Shown: positions 40,133 to 51,021, counted from the stretch's first letter. The stretch: DNA of 64,000 nucleotides from Lineus longissimus (GCF_910592395.1 NC_088308.1:12231001-12295000), one strand, 5' to 3'. Notes: generated from the letters alone by a model not told the origin. Made by a program: numbers and translations.

Positions 40133-40924
40133 TCAAATAAGTCGAATTTTCTCAATATACCTTGACTGATTCATTTCAATGGTACCACTATCAGTCTGTG
40201 AAAATTCAATCCCTAGAAAATAGGAAATTTTCCCAAGATCTTTCATTCTGAACCTTTTGCTCAGTGCCTCTTTCACATCATTTAGTTTTGAGTCCAGATT
40301 TGAAGCGATGATGATATCATCCACCCACACTATAGCTATGGTCATCTCTTGGTCCGAAATTTTGGAATACACACAGTTGTCAGCAAGTGACTGCTTGAAA
40401 CCTTGTTCAATCAAATGAGTATGCAACATGTCGTTCCAATTCCTACCGCTCTGTTTGAGCCCATAAAGAGACTTCTTCAGTCTATAGACCAATTTTTCAC
40501 CTGCCTGGCCCTCTTGGGCAAAACCTTCAGGCTGTTCAACATAGATTTCACAATCTATAGGTGCGTTTAAATAGGCAGTTTTAACATCCATTTGATGTAT
40601 CTTCAAATCATACTGTGCAGCCAACTGCATTAGCATTCTGATAGATGTCATGCGTGCTGTGGGGGAGAATGTTTCATAATAATCAATCCCAGGGAGTTGA
40701 GAGTACCCTTTTGCCACATAGCGGGCCTTGTATGTCTCCTCACAGTTAGAACCAAATTTTAGAGCGTACACCCAACGGCCCCCCACTACTTTCCTGCCTT
40801 CTGGCAGGGGGGTGAGTTCAAATGTTTCATTCTCCCTCAGAGCACACATCTCTGCTTCCATGGCTTTTCGCCATTGTTCTGACTTGGAATAAATGAATTG
40901 CCTCATGATGAGTTTGTGGAACAT
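40133..40924 (-). pseudogene. Copia reverse transcriptase, truncated
   Basis: Typical copia RT: EQWRKAMEAEM, RWVYALKF, ARYVAKGYSQLPGIDYYETF, QMDVKTAYLNAPIDCEIYVEQPEGF (with the first catalytic Asp), LKKSLYGLKQSGRNW, and the catalytic pair in IVWVDDIII (W instead of the usual Y before VDD), then FRMKDLGKISYFLGIEF. The frame stops right after YIEKIRL, so RNase H is missing. It is in another frame than gag-protease-integrase; the shift lies near 40,893-40,915. Confidence 0.85.
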
Positions 40925-43634
40925 TATCTAACTTATAACAGTAATCCAAAGTACAATTCACACTGTCATCTTCATCAGTTTCCACACTGTCAGTGTCACT
41001 GGTATAATCTTCCAAATATTTGGGTTTAGTACGTTCCCTGAGAGGATACTTCCTTGCTTCGTCCTGGAGATTTGCATTTGGTGGAGCATTGCCAGCAGGT
41101 TCAATTTCAGCGTTTTGAACAAAAATACCAGGGATCTCATTTTGAGCATCAAGGTCAAGTGGTAGCTGAAAATTGGCACCTTGCTCACCATTTTCCAAAT
41201 CTCCTGGCTCAGCATTGACATCATTATCATTATCAACACCAATGTGTACATCATGGTCAGCATCATTGTGCAAATCTATACCAACAACAGGCTGAGGGGG
41301 TTCATCATTGTGTACATCTATACCAACAACAGGCTGAGGGGGTTCCCTCACCTCTGAATCATCATCTATATAAGTTTGAGTTTCAGCATAAACTCCACCA
41401 GTGGGTTGAGGCTCATTTGGACTTGAAGTGACAAATTTTACACATCTGACTCTTTTGACCTTCTTTGTTTCTGGAACAAACACTAGGTAAGCTGGGCTGG
41501 ACTTATCATAGCCCACAAATATTCCCTTTGAACACATCGGGTCTAGCTTTTTGCTGCCTTGTTCATAGGCATAACACTCTGATCCAAACACAGCCATGCG
41601 TGACAGGTCTGGTTTACGGCCTGTCATCGCAAAATACGGGGTCTGATTTATCCGATTATTGAAACATCGGTTTCTGATATGTGCCGCTGCCATCACAGCA
41701 TAAGGCCAAAGGCTCTTTTCAAGTTTAGCCTGGATTAACAAACATCTGGCCATTTCAAAAAGCACCCTCCAGTGTCTCTCTGCCGTGCCATTTTGGTGGG
41801 GGGAATAAGGGGCTGACGTGTCATGCCTTATTCCATTTTTTCTCAGCAGCTCTCCATAGGCACTGGAAGTAAACTCACCACCATTATCAGACCTTAAACA
41901 TTTAACCCTTCCAAACGGGGCACAATCTGCCAGAAATTTCTCAGTGGCTGCAAGAGCATTGCTCTTCTCTTTCAGAAAATACACAAATATCAAACCAGAG
42001 TAGTCATCAACAAAAATCATGGCATATCTAAACCCTTCAGAAGAGATGGGGTCAATGGGACCTGCTAAGTCAGAGTGCACCAGCTGCAATGGCTCTGTTG
42101 AGCGAACCCTGGGAGTCCTGCTTCTATCTTGTGTCATTTTGCCCAATAGGCAAACACGGCAACTTCCAGGAGTGCTCAACTTGCTGGTGTTGACTATCTT
42201 CATCCCTTCGACCACATTCTCCAACTTAACAATATCATGTAAGTTACAGTGTCCTAACACTTCATGCCAATCTAGAAGGCTTCGTGTGACCTTGACCGAA
42301 TCAAGATCTGTAGAATTGTCTGGAGGTTCACTGTCCACAACACTCAGGTAGTATAGTCTGCCCGACTTTTTGACATTAAAGTTGCTTCCATCAGGAGTAA
42401 CTAGTTCAGCAGAGTCCGGGTTGAAAGTGACAGTAGAGCCCTTTTCCGTCGCCGACTGTACGGAAAAAATGTCTTGCGGATACGATGGGATTAGCAGGGC
42501 ATTGTTTAGGATAGCGGCGCAGTGCTTTCCTTCCTTATTCTCGATCATTACTTTCGCATCTCCACGTTTTAGCGCAACATTATTGGATTTTTCTCCGTTG
42601 GCAAGCTCGATAAAATGCCTCGATGGCGAGAAACGATCATCAAAGCGAATGAATTTCGATTCGTCATTCAAGATATGGGCCGTTGCCCCACAATCAACTA
42701 GTAGACTGTTCCGTGGTTTTGCGGCGTCATCCAAACCTACTCGGAACACAAACGTGTGCACGGATTCTGTCGCATCTGCACATTTCACCGAATCCTTATT
42801 CGAGTTCGAGCCTTTTTCCTTGTTGGACACAGAGTCCCGAGACGATTCGTGCGAGTCCTTTTTCTTACAGTATTTAGTATCATGCGAAGCATTTTTACAA
42901 ACTTCGCACCAGCGCTGCTGTTTCTTTTTCGACTTACAGTCCGCAGCTTTATGTCCGTATTTCCCACAGGAGTAACATTTTAGGTTACCCTTCGACATGA
43001 CAGACGGTTTACCAGCATGACCAGTAGACACTTTCATAACATTGTCCTTCTCCTCTGTCGAAATTTTCTCACTTTCTTCAAAACTGCGTAGTGCCATTTT
43101 GAACTCTTGAAAAGTGGCGGCCTTTTCTCTTTGGGTGATGACCGTCGTAAACGGCCTAAATTGCTTAGGCAGTCCTTTGATCACCATAGCGACAAGGAGA
43201 CTATCACTGATTGTTTCGCCTGCACCTTTTAGATATGCAGCTGCTGTCTCAGCTCTCAACATGTAGTCCGTCACACTCTCTGTACTGGACTTGACAAGAC
43301 TCGTCAGTTCAGTGTATAAAGTTATGATCTTTGGCTTTCCTTTCGAAAGATAATGTTCACGTAGAATTTTCAATGCTCCTCTGCCGTCATCCTTGGCATC
43401 ACGAATTACCAGGGAAAGGCTTCGATCATCAAGACATTGAACGAGTTCTGCAAATGCTTCCGCATTTTTGACGGCGTCGTCGCCCGTGAGTTCGCTAGTT
43501 TTACTCACCGTGTTGAACAGTTTCTGGAGCCGCAAATACCCCATAAATTTCACCTCCCACAGTTCGAACTTCTGTTCATCTCCATCGAATACTGGAACAC
43601 GTGGCCTGGGCCCATAACCTGTTGAGGCCGACAT
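40827..43634 (-). CDS. Copia gag, protease and integrase
   Basis: Starts at the ATG at 43,634, inside the 5' LTR (MSAST are the last 15 bases of the LTR). In order: a gag capsid domain (VFDGDEQKFELWEVKF and on); a knuckle CYSCGKYGHKAADC; the protease LLVDCGATAHILND (active Asp); an integrase zinc part (WHEVLGHCN, CRVC); and the integrase core with HSDLAGP, SDNGGEF and HQNGTAERHW (D, D, E). The end is acidic with a 2-copy repeat EPPQPVVGID, then runs toward the RT and shifts frame. An open stretch of 37 codons upstream of the ATG is leader in the LTR. Confidence 0.9.
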   Translation of the reverse strand: MSASTGYGPRPRVPVFDGDEQKFELWEVKFMGYLRLQKLFNTVSKTSELTGDDAVKNAEAFAELVQCLDDRSLSLVIRDAKDDGRGALKILREHYLSKGKPKIITLYTELTSLVKSSTESVTDYMLRAETAAAYLKGAGETISDSLLVAMVIKGLPKQFRPFTTVITQREKAATFQEFKMALRSFEESEKISTEEKDNVMKVSTGHAGKPSVMSKGNLKCYSCGKYGHKAADCKSKKKQQRWCEVCKNASHDTKYCKKKDSHESSRDSVSNKEKGSNSNKDSVKCADATESVHTFVFRVGLDDAAKPRNSLLVDCGATAHILNDESKFIRFDDRFSPSRHFIELANGEKSNNVALKRGDAKVMIENKEGKHCAAILNNALLIPSYPQDIFSVQSATEKGSTVTFNPDSAELVTPDGSNFNVKKSGRLYYLSVVDSEPPDNSTDLDSVKVTRSLLDWHEVLGHCNLHDIVKLENVVEGMKIVNTSKLSTPGSCRVCLLGKMTQDRSRTPRVRSTEPLQLVHSDLAGPIDPISSEGFRYAMIFVDDYSGLIFVYFLKEKSNALAATEKFLADCAPFGRVKCLRSDNGGEFTSSAYGELLRKNGIRHDTSAPYSPHQNGTAERHWRVLFEMARCLLIQAKLEKSLWPYAVMAAAHIRNRCFNNRINQTPYFAMTGRKPDLSRMAVFGSECYAYEQGSKKLDPMCSKGIFVGYDKSSPAYLVFVPETKKVKRVRCVKFVTSSPNEPQPTGGVYAETQTYIDDDSEVREPPQPVVGIDVHNDEPPQPVVGIDLHNDADHDVHIGVDNDNDVNAEPGDLENGEQGANFQLPLDLDAQNEIPGIFVQNAEIEPAGNAPPNANLQDEARKYPLRERTKPKYLEDYTSDTDSVETDEDDSVNCTLDYCYKLDNVPQTHHEAIHLFQVRTMAKSHGSRDVCSEGE
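43606..43619 (-). promoter_or_regulatory. Primer binding site for a half initiator tRNA-Met
   Basis: On the plus strand CTGGGCCCATAACC touches the 5' LTR. This is the sequence of the anticodon arm of eukaryotic initiator tRNA-Met, so the minus-strand RNA of the element can pair with it over 14 bases. Drosophila copia is known to use such an internally cut tRNA half as primer. Here the site also codes for residues GYGPR of gag. Confidence 0.75.
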
Positions 43635-43881
43635 GATATGGAGACTTAGTTTCACTGAGAAACTTAACTTTGTAGGAGAGAAGAAAAACAAGAACAACTT
43701 CTTTCGTGTGACGACGTTCGGAGAAGGCGCGTAATCTTTTTCCACCCTCCTTTATTAGTATAATCATAGAAACAGTACAGGAGAGTTTGATACATGACCT
43801 TAGTACAGATGGCAGCACGTTACGGTGCAATTGATGGTATTTAAAGGGACAGTATAGACAGATGAAGTTTACATTCCAACA
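43620..43881 (-). repeat. Copia 5' LTR with promoter and poly(A) signal
   Basis: On the minus strand it holds a TTTAAATA box (about 43,838), AATAAA (about 43,755) and, as its last bases, the gag start codon and four further codons. Confidence 0.9.
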
Positions 43882-43886
43882 GTAGC

Positions 43887-44167
43887 ACCATGTCATGGTC
43901 TGAAAAGTTACTAATGGAAGGTGTTACATTACTATTAGACCCTCTCGAAACCTTTACTAAAGTTTGTGGAATTTTCATATTCTCATCTAAGTGACTCCTT
44001 TCAACAATTGAAAAGACGGCCAATTGACCTGATTCTTCGGCCCCTGCACGCGCAAAACATTTCACTCGTTTAGTCTTTCCCTTTGGAACAACTACATTCT
44101 GACGTCCTAACTTCACTTCACAAATCACATTATCTTGGCATTGTGCCAATTTTAATACTGACACCAA
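43887..44167 (-). pseudogene. Possible gypsy-type pol relic (protease-RT linker), copia inserted in it
   Basis: 94 residues with VVVPKGKTKRVKCFAR, LVKVSRGSNSNV and PSISNFSDHDMVLL resemble the linker between protease and RT of gypsy-like pol proteins (PPG....V, then V.N.S...V.L). The frame runs straight into the copia target site; beyond the copia (39,607-39,732) no RT follows. A weak, motif-level call. Confidence 0.35.
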
Positions 44168-44302
44168 TGACGCAACTTTCTGCTTTCTAGCTTTGGAAAC
44201 ATGGATGCAACACTATTATTGTCTGCCAGCCAATGGGAGTAGTATGTAAACCCTACAGTGAGACGTCGAAAAATACGTACCATGATATCATGATACTACA
44301 TG

Positions 44303-44655
44303 TAGTTCCATACGAATCATGGATGTCTTCGCTCCCGGCGGGTTCATACGTGCTCTCTGGTAGACCTACAATGTCTTCGCTCTTGGCGGGTTCTTGCCGG
44401 CCCCGCGTTACACATTTTTCGACCCCTCACTGAAGGGTTATGGGCTGCTGTACTTTCTGTGGTTGCTACCGATTAGGCCGTAGTTCCATACGAATCATGG
44501 ATGTCTTCGCTCCCGGCGGGTTCATACGTGCTCTCTGGTAGACCTACAATGTCTTCGCTCTTGGCGGGTTCTTGCCGGCCCCGCGTTACACATTTTTCGA
44601 CCCCTCACTGAAGGGTTATGGGCTGCTATACTTTCTGTGGTTGCTACCGATTAGA
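44303..44655 (+). repeat. 178-bp tandem duplication
   Basis: Copies at 44,303-44,480 and 44,481-44,655 start TAGTTCCATACGAATCATGG and are nearly identical. Each contains ATGTCTTCGCTC(C/T)(C/T)GGCGGGTTC twice. No coding sense seen. 44,656-45,276 holds nothing recognised. Confidence 0.85.
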
Positions 44656-45276
44656 CCTACCCTTTACGAGATTGATGTTTTTGACATGGACTTTTTTTTT
44701 TCTTTACCTTGCATTGCCTGGGCGCTAAGTGATTGTATCAGCAACGAGCCCCTAGCATGGCTCCTCTGTTTTTAGCAGTAGCCTAGCTCTATTCCTCTCT
44801 CCAACCACGGTACCAGAAGATTGCAGTTGATTTTACCACAGCACCCCAATAGCTGCTTGATTTATTCCTTTATACAAAAGAGGTACTTTTCCATAGGAAC
44901 ATTGTAACAATGCCCATGAAGGTACCATAAAATGGCTGATGTGTACCATGAAGAGACATTGAAGAAACACAGTAATTTAGTTGCACTGTCTTTATATATT
45001 TCCAATTCCTATCCAACAGAATGAAACGATTGCATGAGTTGGCATGCCATGGGAACAACCAGAGAAAACTTTCGTTTAGTTCTTCGAGCAACACATAGTC
45101 GTCGCTCCTCAAGTACTAGTATGAATGCATAATTTGCACTCTTTTGTTAGTTAAATCAGAGTCATAGAAAGACCCTGGTTAAATCTACGTCATAAGGAAC
45201 AACCGGATTCACTTACAAAATGTCTTTATTCCTCTCATGAACCTCCCAACTTACAGATCGCCAATAAAACATATAA

Positions 45277-45330
45277 AATCTTCTCGAAGACTTCGACAAA
45301 CTTTCTTTGCAGAATAACTGTTTATTCCCG
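45277..45330 (+). pseudogene. Fragment of the 404-residue viral-block gene, opposite strand
   Basis: Translates to LLEDFDKLSLQNN, which matches LLEDFDKLSLLNN near the C-terminus of the minus-strand gene at 46,996-48,210. It stands in the opposite orientation and is flanked by stops. A scrap of a second copy. Confidence 0.6.
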
Positions 45331-45707
45331 TTTCCACGCTGCGTTTTAACACGGCGTGACAAAGACCTTTCTTCGAAGGCAGCGGGCCAAGCAAATAACA
45401 AAGGCCACTGTGAAAACGCTTTGTAAAATCGGAAAAAAACGTGACAGTGGGTTGAGGTCTTTACAATACACTTTTAAAAGAAGTGTGGATATAATATATA
45501 ATATATACAATGTCCGCCATTGGCATACGTCCACAGAAAACAAATGATTTAAAAGTCCTTTCCAGATATCTAAGGCAAATCGCACTTGGCTAACCTTGTC
45601 AGTTTCGGTGAGTCTATTACCAACAGCTTGACCACAAACACTGCCAATGGGGCAGATGACCTGAAGGATTAACAAGTTGGTAAACAAATCCTATTGTCTT
45701 GACCTTT

Positions 45708-46243
45708 GCCTGCTCAAAGTACTGTGTAGTACCATTTACCTTCGGTATCAAGAAAGGACTTTACAGAGATATGAGCTCCTGTCTAGAATCGAGTCACATT
45801 GGGTCAACTATATGCTCGGCTCAATTTGCCTGAGATTGATCGTTTTAAACTTTATGTCGAAGATTGGATTGCAAACACGAAATCATCACTGGGATCATCC
45901 AATTTGTCCGAGATCGGTAGCACCGAAATGGGCGTTTTAAACGTTATGTTGAAGATTGGTACAACCAAACAGGACTGCCTGGTCAAAGTATTGTGTAGTA
46001 CCATTTACCTTCGGTATCAAGAAAGGACTTTACAGAGATACGAGCTCCTATCTAGAATCGAGTCACATTGGGTCAACTATATGCTCGGCTCAATTTGCCA
46101 GAGATTGATCGTTTTAAACTTTATGTCGAAGATTAGATTGCAAACACGAAATCACCACTGGGATCATCCAATTTGTCCGAGATCGGTAGCACCGAAATGG
46201 GCGTTTTAAACATTATGTCGAAGATTGGTTCAACCAAACAGGA
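45708..46243 (+). repeat. 268-bp tandem duplication
   Basis: Two copies starting TGCCTG(C/G)TCAAAGTA, about 95 percent alike by eye. The unit has an internal echo (TTTTAAAC(T/G)TTATGT(C/T)GAAGATTGG twice per copy). Frames of 85-135 codons run through both copies, but none shows a known motif. Confidence 0.8.
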
Positions 46244-46406
46244 CATGGAATTTTTCATAGCTACTGAATATCATCTGTGCCCCGGATCATTATTCTCCCC
46301 GACATCAAGAAATAAAGTTCTGGACACTTGCTAAGTGAATATTATCGTGATTAATATTAAGGTAAGCATTAAATCGTACACTTCGCGCTCCACATGGCAC
46401 TCTGTC

Positions 46407-46485
46407 TGCTGTCTCTGATTGCGAAGTCGAAGAATGCGGATCTAAACCAGATAAAGATAAAAAATGGTGGAAACAAGCATTGAAT
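46407..46485 (+). pseudogene. Second fragment of the 404-residue gene, opposite strand
   Basis: Translates to VSDCEVEECGSKPDKDKKWW, which matches VSDCEVEECGSEPDKDQKRW of the gene at 46,996-48,210 (its region 47,505-47,585). Plus orientation. With the scrap at 45,277 it shows that a second, opposite copy of the gene was scrambled here. Confidence 0.7.
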
Positions 46486-46995
46486 TTGTCATGATATTAT
46501 TTGTGATCAAACTCGGATGATGGTGATAATGTTACTGGTTTGTAGCAAACTTATGAAATTTGATGTCATACATACTTAAATGGCCAGTAACGCTAATGTC
46601 AGTAATGAGTCCTACTTTGACAAAAAAGTATTTAATGTTCTACATTGTTGAAAACCGCTTCTGTTCCACTTAATTTCATCTTTCTCTAATGCGGCTTTCA
46701 CATGTAAAGTTCGATCGGTTTGTACTTCAGCACAGCGTAAATATGATAATTTCGACCTTTGTGTCAAATTTACTAAATGTTGTAGCGGATTATAGACGTG
46801 GGTCTGTATATCTTTGCTCATGTAGCTCATTACCTTTTTACCGGTTTTCTTGGAGTTTTTTTTATTATTCCCCTTGACGTAATAACTGGTAAACAGTGAA
46901 AAGGGCACTTTTTACAGTTTGTTTCAGTATTCTTGATGTAGAAACTTGCAAAACTTTCCAAAATTTGTGCATTTTTTCGCATATATTTTGCGAAT

Positions 46996-48210
46996 TCATT
47001 TGATTTTTGAATGCTTTTGTCTATAGTATCGATGTGATTTGCACATTTTTTTTTTCAAATTCTGTTTTTTGGCATGCATTTTCGTCAGCCAGTTTTCCAC
47101 TTTAGGTAATGATTCACATAAACTGTTATTCAGTAAAGAGAGTTTGTCGAAGTCTTCGAGAAGAATAGGATATTTGCTTCGGTTTTGTGCATATAGTGGG
47201 ATTAGGTACCGCTGTCTGAATTTATTTTCTGCCGATGGTGATGATGATGATGATGGTTGTTGGATCAAGTTTAGAAATTTGCTTACTTGATCTTCCTCTT
47301 TTTTGTCTTCACTACGAACTGGGGGGAAGGAGCTTTTGTGTTTTTTCTTATTTGGTATTTGAGGTGAACCGTTTTTTTTACGTTTTTCTCCTTTTTTCCC
47401 CTCAGATTCGGACCAACATTCAGAACCCGAGGCAGAAATAGGATGAGAAGAATTTTTTTTATTTGAATCGCTGAATGAGGCTTCTGGGCTACTTTTCCTG
47501 GTCCCATGTTTTTTCCACCGTTTTTGATCTTTATCTGGTTCAGATCCGCATTCTTCGACTTCGCAATCAGAGACAGAACTGGAACGAGCTTCTCGGGTAT
47601 TTTTCTCAGTTGTACGTTTTGGAACTCTATCTAGTTTGGTCCTACATTCACTTTCATAATCAGAGGCAGAACTGAGAGGAACAGATTTCTCCTTTCTACC
47701 CCCTTCCTCTGGCTCCGAATCCGAGTCGCTGAGACGGGATACAGCTAAGGGAATATTTTTACTTGATGAAATGGATTCTGTAGCAGTTTTCACCACTTTT
47801 TGGAAACCTTTTTGAATCGCATCTTCATCATCTGTATTCGAGGGTGCGTCGTCACTTTCTTCATTCGCATCGGAATCTGAATCTGAATCTGAATCAATAT
47901 TTTCTATTTGAAGGGCGACATTCTGCTCTCCATCAATTTGAATTAAAATTTGGAATTCTGCGTCAAGTGGGTTTCCTTTTGTGATTTCTGAATTTAGTTG
48001 ATAGTGTTTTAAGTGAATGAGACAATTGGTGATATGTTTTTTTAACAACTGACAAAGATTGACATAATATTCTAAGTTCTTTTCCTCGAAGTTGATTGAT
48101 TTAACTATTTTTCTTCCCACTTTGATGAAATCTAGCTTTCTTCTTGGTGACTGATGAAGGAGTTTACTAATGATTGTATTGAATTCCTCTTTTCTTAGAT
48201 GTTTCAACAT
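46996..48210 (-). CDS. Unknown 404-residue acidic/basic protein of the viral block
   Basis: A full-length open frame from ATG to stop. Residues 1-100 are mixed with Leu-rich helices (KLLHQSPRRKLDFIKVG). Then comes a Ser/Asp/Glu repeat region (SDSDSDSDANEESDD), a Lys/Ser-rich stretch with repeated SxSDxE-E motifs, a poly-Ser tract, and a conserved-looking C-terminal part (QRYLIPLYAQNRSKYPILLEDFDKL) with a basic tail. No family recognised. Its pattern (globular ends, long charged middle) fits a structural or nucleic-acid-binding protein. Pieces of a second copy lie at 45,277 and 46,407. Confidence 0.65.
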   Translation of the reverse strand: MLKHLRKEEFNTIISKLLHQSPRRKLDFIKVGRKIVKSINFEEKNLEYYVNLCQLLKKHITNCLIHLKHYQLNSEITKGNPLDAEFQILIQIDGEQNVALQIENIDSDSDSDSDANEESDDAPSNTDDEDAIQKGFQKVVKTATESISSSKNIPLAVSRLSDSDSEPEEGGRKEKSVPLSSASDYESECRTKLDRVPKRTTEKNTREARSSSVSDCEVEECGSEPDKDQKRWKKHGTRKSSPEASFSDSNKKNSSHPISASGSECWSESEGKKGEKRKKNGSPQIPNKKKHKSSFPPVRSEDKKEEDQVSKFLNLIQQPSSSSSPSAENKFRQRYLIPLYAQNRSKYPILLEDFDKLSLLNNSLCESLPKVENWLTKMHAKKQNLKKKMCKSHRYYRQKHSKIK

Positions 48211-48231
48211 AATGGTATTGTGGGAAATTGG

Positions 48232-48925
48232 TTAACAGGTATATTTCGCTTTTATATTCAGTGAATAGCTAATAGATTTACCAATTGACAGGATATCAGT
48301 GACAGTGTCTTGAAGTAGACTAAAAAACAAAAAACAATCCCAGAATCTCTGTTCAAGATTTTCAAAGCTGTTTGCTGTACACTTGTTTTCAAAACATCTA
48401 ATCATGAAATTAGGATTAGTAAATTTTAATCCAAGTGGCACCTTTGGTGTTTCTAAATTTGGATGTTCCTTGATAAGAGGTTGATGCTCCGTCGAATAAT
48501 AATGCTTGATACAATAGATCACTTTGTCAATATCACATTTCCTGAAAAATTCTGTTTGCTCATTTGCTGCGAGAGTACCTTGAACATTAATCAAACGTTT
48601 TTTAAACTCGAACTGAGATTGTTTTGGACGTGGTTCTACATAAGGATAAATGTCTTTCAGAATAAATTCATGCAGAATGTCAGAATTTCCTGCTTTTACC
48701 CAATGTCCAATGTTGTTTTTAAGGTTTAATACTACATGCAAAATGTTCGCTTGTCTTAAAGGTAAGGTCAGTAAATCTTCGGACAACGTATCCCGATGTA
48801 GCTTTCCCAAACTTCTCCGAATATCGATGAATATTAAAATTATGATAAGCACAGAAGTCTGCATCCACAGGGTCGAAATGGTAAATCAGTTGACCGATCT
48901 TCACATCTTGAAATATATCACCCAT
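48232..48925 (-). pseudogene. Unknown protein upstream of the 404-residue gene, probably frameshifted
   Basis: A 210-residue frame (48,232-48,864) with a ATG at 48,864 has no known motif; a second frame from the ATG at 48,925 (MGDIFQDVKIGQLIYHFDPV) reads into the same region and seems to be its true N-terminus, with a one-base shift near 48,800. It stands 21 bp before the 404-residue gene on the same strand, so both could be one transcription unit. Function unknown. Confidence 0.5.
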
Positions 48926-48985
48926 ACGAACTGGGAGGCAAGGTTGTTCAAGGATTTCTGTAAAGTAAGTAAAGAAGATTTATAG

Positions 48986-50697
48986 TGTTTTGTTAGGAAG
49001 AATGTGACATTCGTTAATACATTCTTGGTTAAAGTTAGGTTCAACTCAATTTCAGTGCAGGCAGTCAAAAGTCATGTTATTCCAGGATTTTTATGCCATC
49101 AAGTGACATGTTCAAACCTAACCCAGAAAGTAATGTTTCAATGTCTGAACAAACAACACCGACCACTTAAATTCCTATTTAACTCAAGGAATTACGATAG
49201 TGAGAAAACGAAGAACAGAGTATACCCTAGTCACACATCAGCCTCATTAATCCCAAGCTGTTACCAACCTAGTAGGGCATCTTTAAAACACCCTCATGTG
49301 GCTTGAGACATTATTGTCAACAGCTAGATGATTAGCGAGACTGAAGTTAACTTGAACCATAGTGATTCTTGGGTCATGATCAACATGTTTGGGAAAAAAT
49401 CTAAGATGAACCTCACGCGGGCGGACGAGCCACAATGTGTCAAAACTTTAAAAACAAAAAAAGGCAAGTTAATTCTCAAACATCACAAGAAAGAAACTTT
49501 AGTTTGTTTTGTACTTACATAAAATTCATGACAATATTGTTTTGTGTCACTGTCGCTGATGACGGAGATTGAGAGATGGTGCAATATACGAAGTCTTGAC
49601 TTAAATGAGTTGGAACTGAGCAGGTCAGGGATGACTAAAAAGATAACGAAAAGAAGATCAATATTTTTTTATGATACCAGTTGGAAGAATGTGAATGAAC
49701 GTGCATACACTACAGGTTTTGAGTTGTGCATTATCTATAAAGAATGTATCATGAAGTGTGCAAACACGCACCATGGAAACTTGGATTCTTTTCAAATGTG
49801 CACAGTCGAACATTCACACTTAAAACCAAAGTGATCATTTTGAATACGTAGTTTCACAAAGCTGTACATTCAAATAAGTGTAAATGGAGTGGAATGTCAT
49901 TGAGATTGGAGATCAAATAGTCAACAACAAGATATGATTGTCAGAATATGTACCTACCTCTGACTATCTGCTAGTATCTCAGTCTTTAAAAGATCACATT
50001 TTACTTGGGAGATGGGATGGACAAATGTGTTTTATCTACAAAATAAAGTGAAATGAAATGAAAACATTTTTTGGTTCACATGTGTCGAGGGAGACTTTTG
50101 CCGTCGTCTGATTCTGATAAGGATAACTGAAGAAAAAAACAACAACAACAACATGAGATTTATTCACCACCTTGGACTCTGAAAGAGAATCGAAGATTGT
50201 TATCAAAATGTGTCTTACCGTTAGTAGAATGTCCTGAATTTAGATTGGTGTCTATTACGGTTAACTTAATGATAAACAGGATAGAAAAACATCCAGATAT
50301 TTCTGTCACAAGGCAATTAAGATCAAATCAGTATAAACATTGGGAATAACTTGCCACACCAAATTATGTTTTTGCGTAGTACAGATTGGAAGGCATCCAG
50401 GATCGGAGTCACAAGAGAATTAAATTAAAAGAAACACAATATATTTTGAATAACATGCTCGAGGCAGACTGGGTTTTTGCGCAGTACAAATATCGAATTA
50501 GGAATATGTGTGTGTGTGAGGCATTTAGAAAAACACACTCGAGTCAAAAACAATTATAATTTAAGCAGTGCTTGGAGGTAAATATCAGTGTGACTTTTAC
50601 ACACGTTCTGGGTTAATGAAAATCAAAATTGCATTTTACGAAACCAAAACAGAACATCAATTTGAATTAACCTTTGAAGAGTTGAAAAGGTTTTGAA
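48986..50697. other. Virus-block region without recognisable gene
   Basis: AT-rich, with plus-strand ORFs of 64-100 codons at 49,004, 49,328 and 49,544 that show no motif. A microsatellite (AAC)n is at 50,133-50,152. These may be decayed genes of the same element. Confidence 0.4.
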
Positions 50698-51021
50698 TTG
50701 AAAAGAAGAAATTCCTCATATCAACAGTCTGAAAAAATTTGGATTTTAGGAGACGATCTACATGTATCCTTGAAATTTAAAGATAATTCGTTTGTTTTGC
50801 CCTGTGTAAAGCAGGCTTTGGAAATTTCTTTTCGAGAAGAAGACTATCTGTCTTTTGTCATGAAAAAGCAACTGCTGGACGTCATTGAAAGAATAGAAAA
50901 CGCTGACAGTAATTATTCAATGTTGAGATTTGGGTTAATGCATTTTGTTGGTAACCATCAAAATCAAGAAGAGGCGTTGTGTTGTCCACATTGGAGCAGA
51001 AATACTACTGTGATGGAATAA
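50698..51021 (+). CDS. Small protein before DUF4326 copy 1
   Basis: 107 residues. Near its end HFVGNHQNQEEALCCP recurs as HFVGSHANQEEALLCP at 54,266, before DUF4326 copy 2. The two neighbourhoods are therefore duplicates. In the second copy the motif goes on as CPICNK, a possible zinc pair; here it reads CPHW and the frame ends. It may once have been the N-terminal part of the DUF4326 protein. Confidence 0.5.
   Translation: MKRRNSSYQQSEKIWILGDDLHVSLKFKDNSFVLPCVKQALEISFREEDYLSFVMKKQLLDVIERIENADSNYSMLRFGLMHFVGNHQNQEEALCCPHWSRNTTVME

Larger units (their letters stand above)
39738..43881 (-). mobile_element. Copia (Pseudoviridae-type) LTR retrotransposon
   Basis: 4.1 kb on the minus strand, flanked by GTAGC on both sides (39,733-39,737 and 43,882-43,886). 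LTRs of 262 bp begin and end TGTTG...CAACA and differ at a single base, so the insertion is young. The order gag, protease, integrase, RT is that of Ty1/copia. One frameshift near 40,900 and loss of the whole RNase H between RT and the polypurine tract disable this copy; it was probably mobilised by intact relatives. Confidence 0.92.

Noticed and set aside
44303-44655. Protein-coding tandem repeat
   Set aside because: Frames do not stay open over both copies in a consistent way and no motif is seen.
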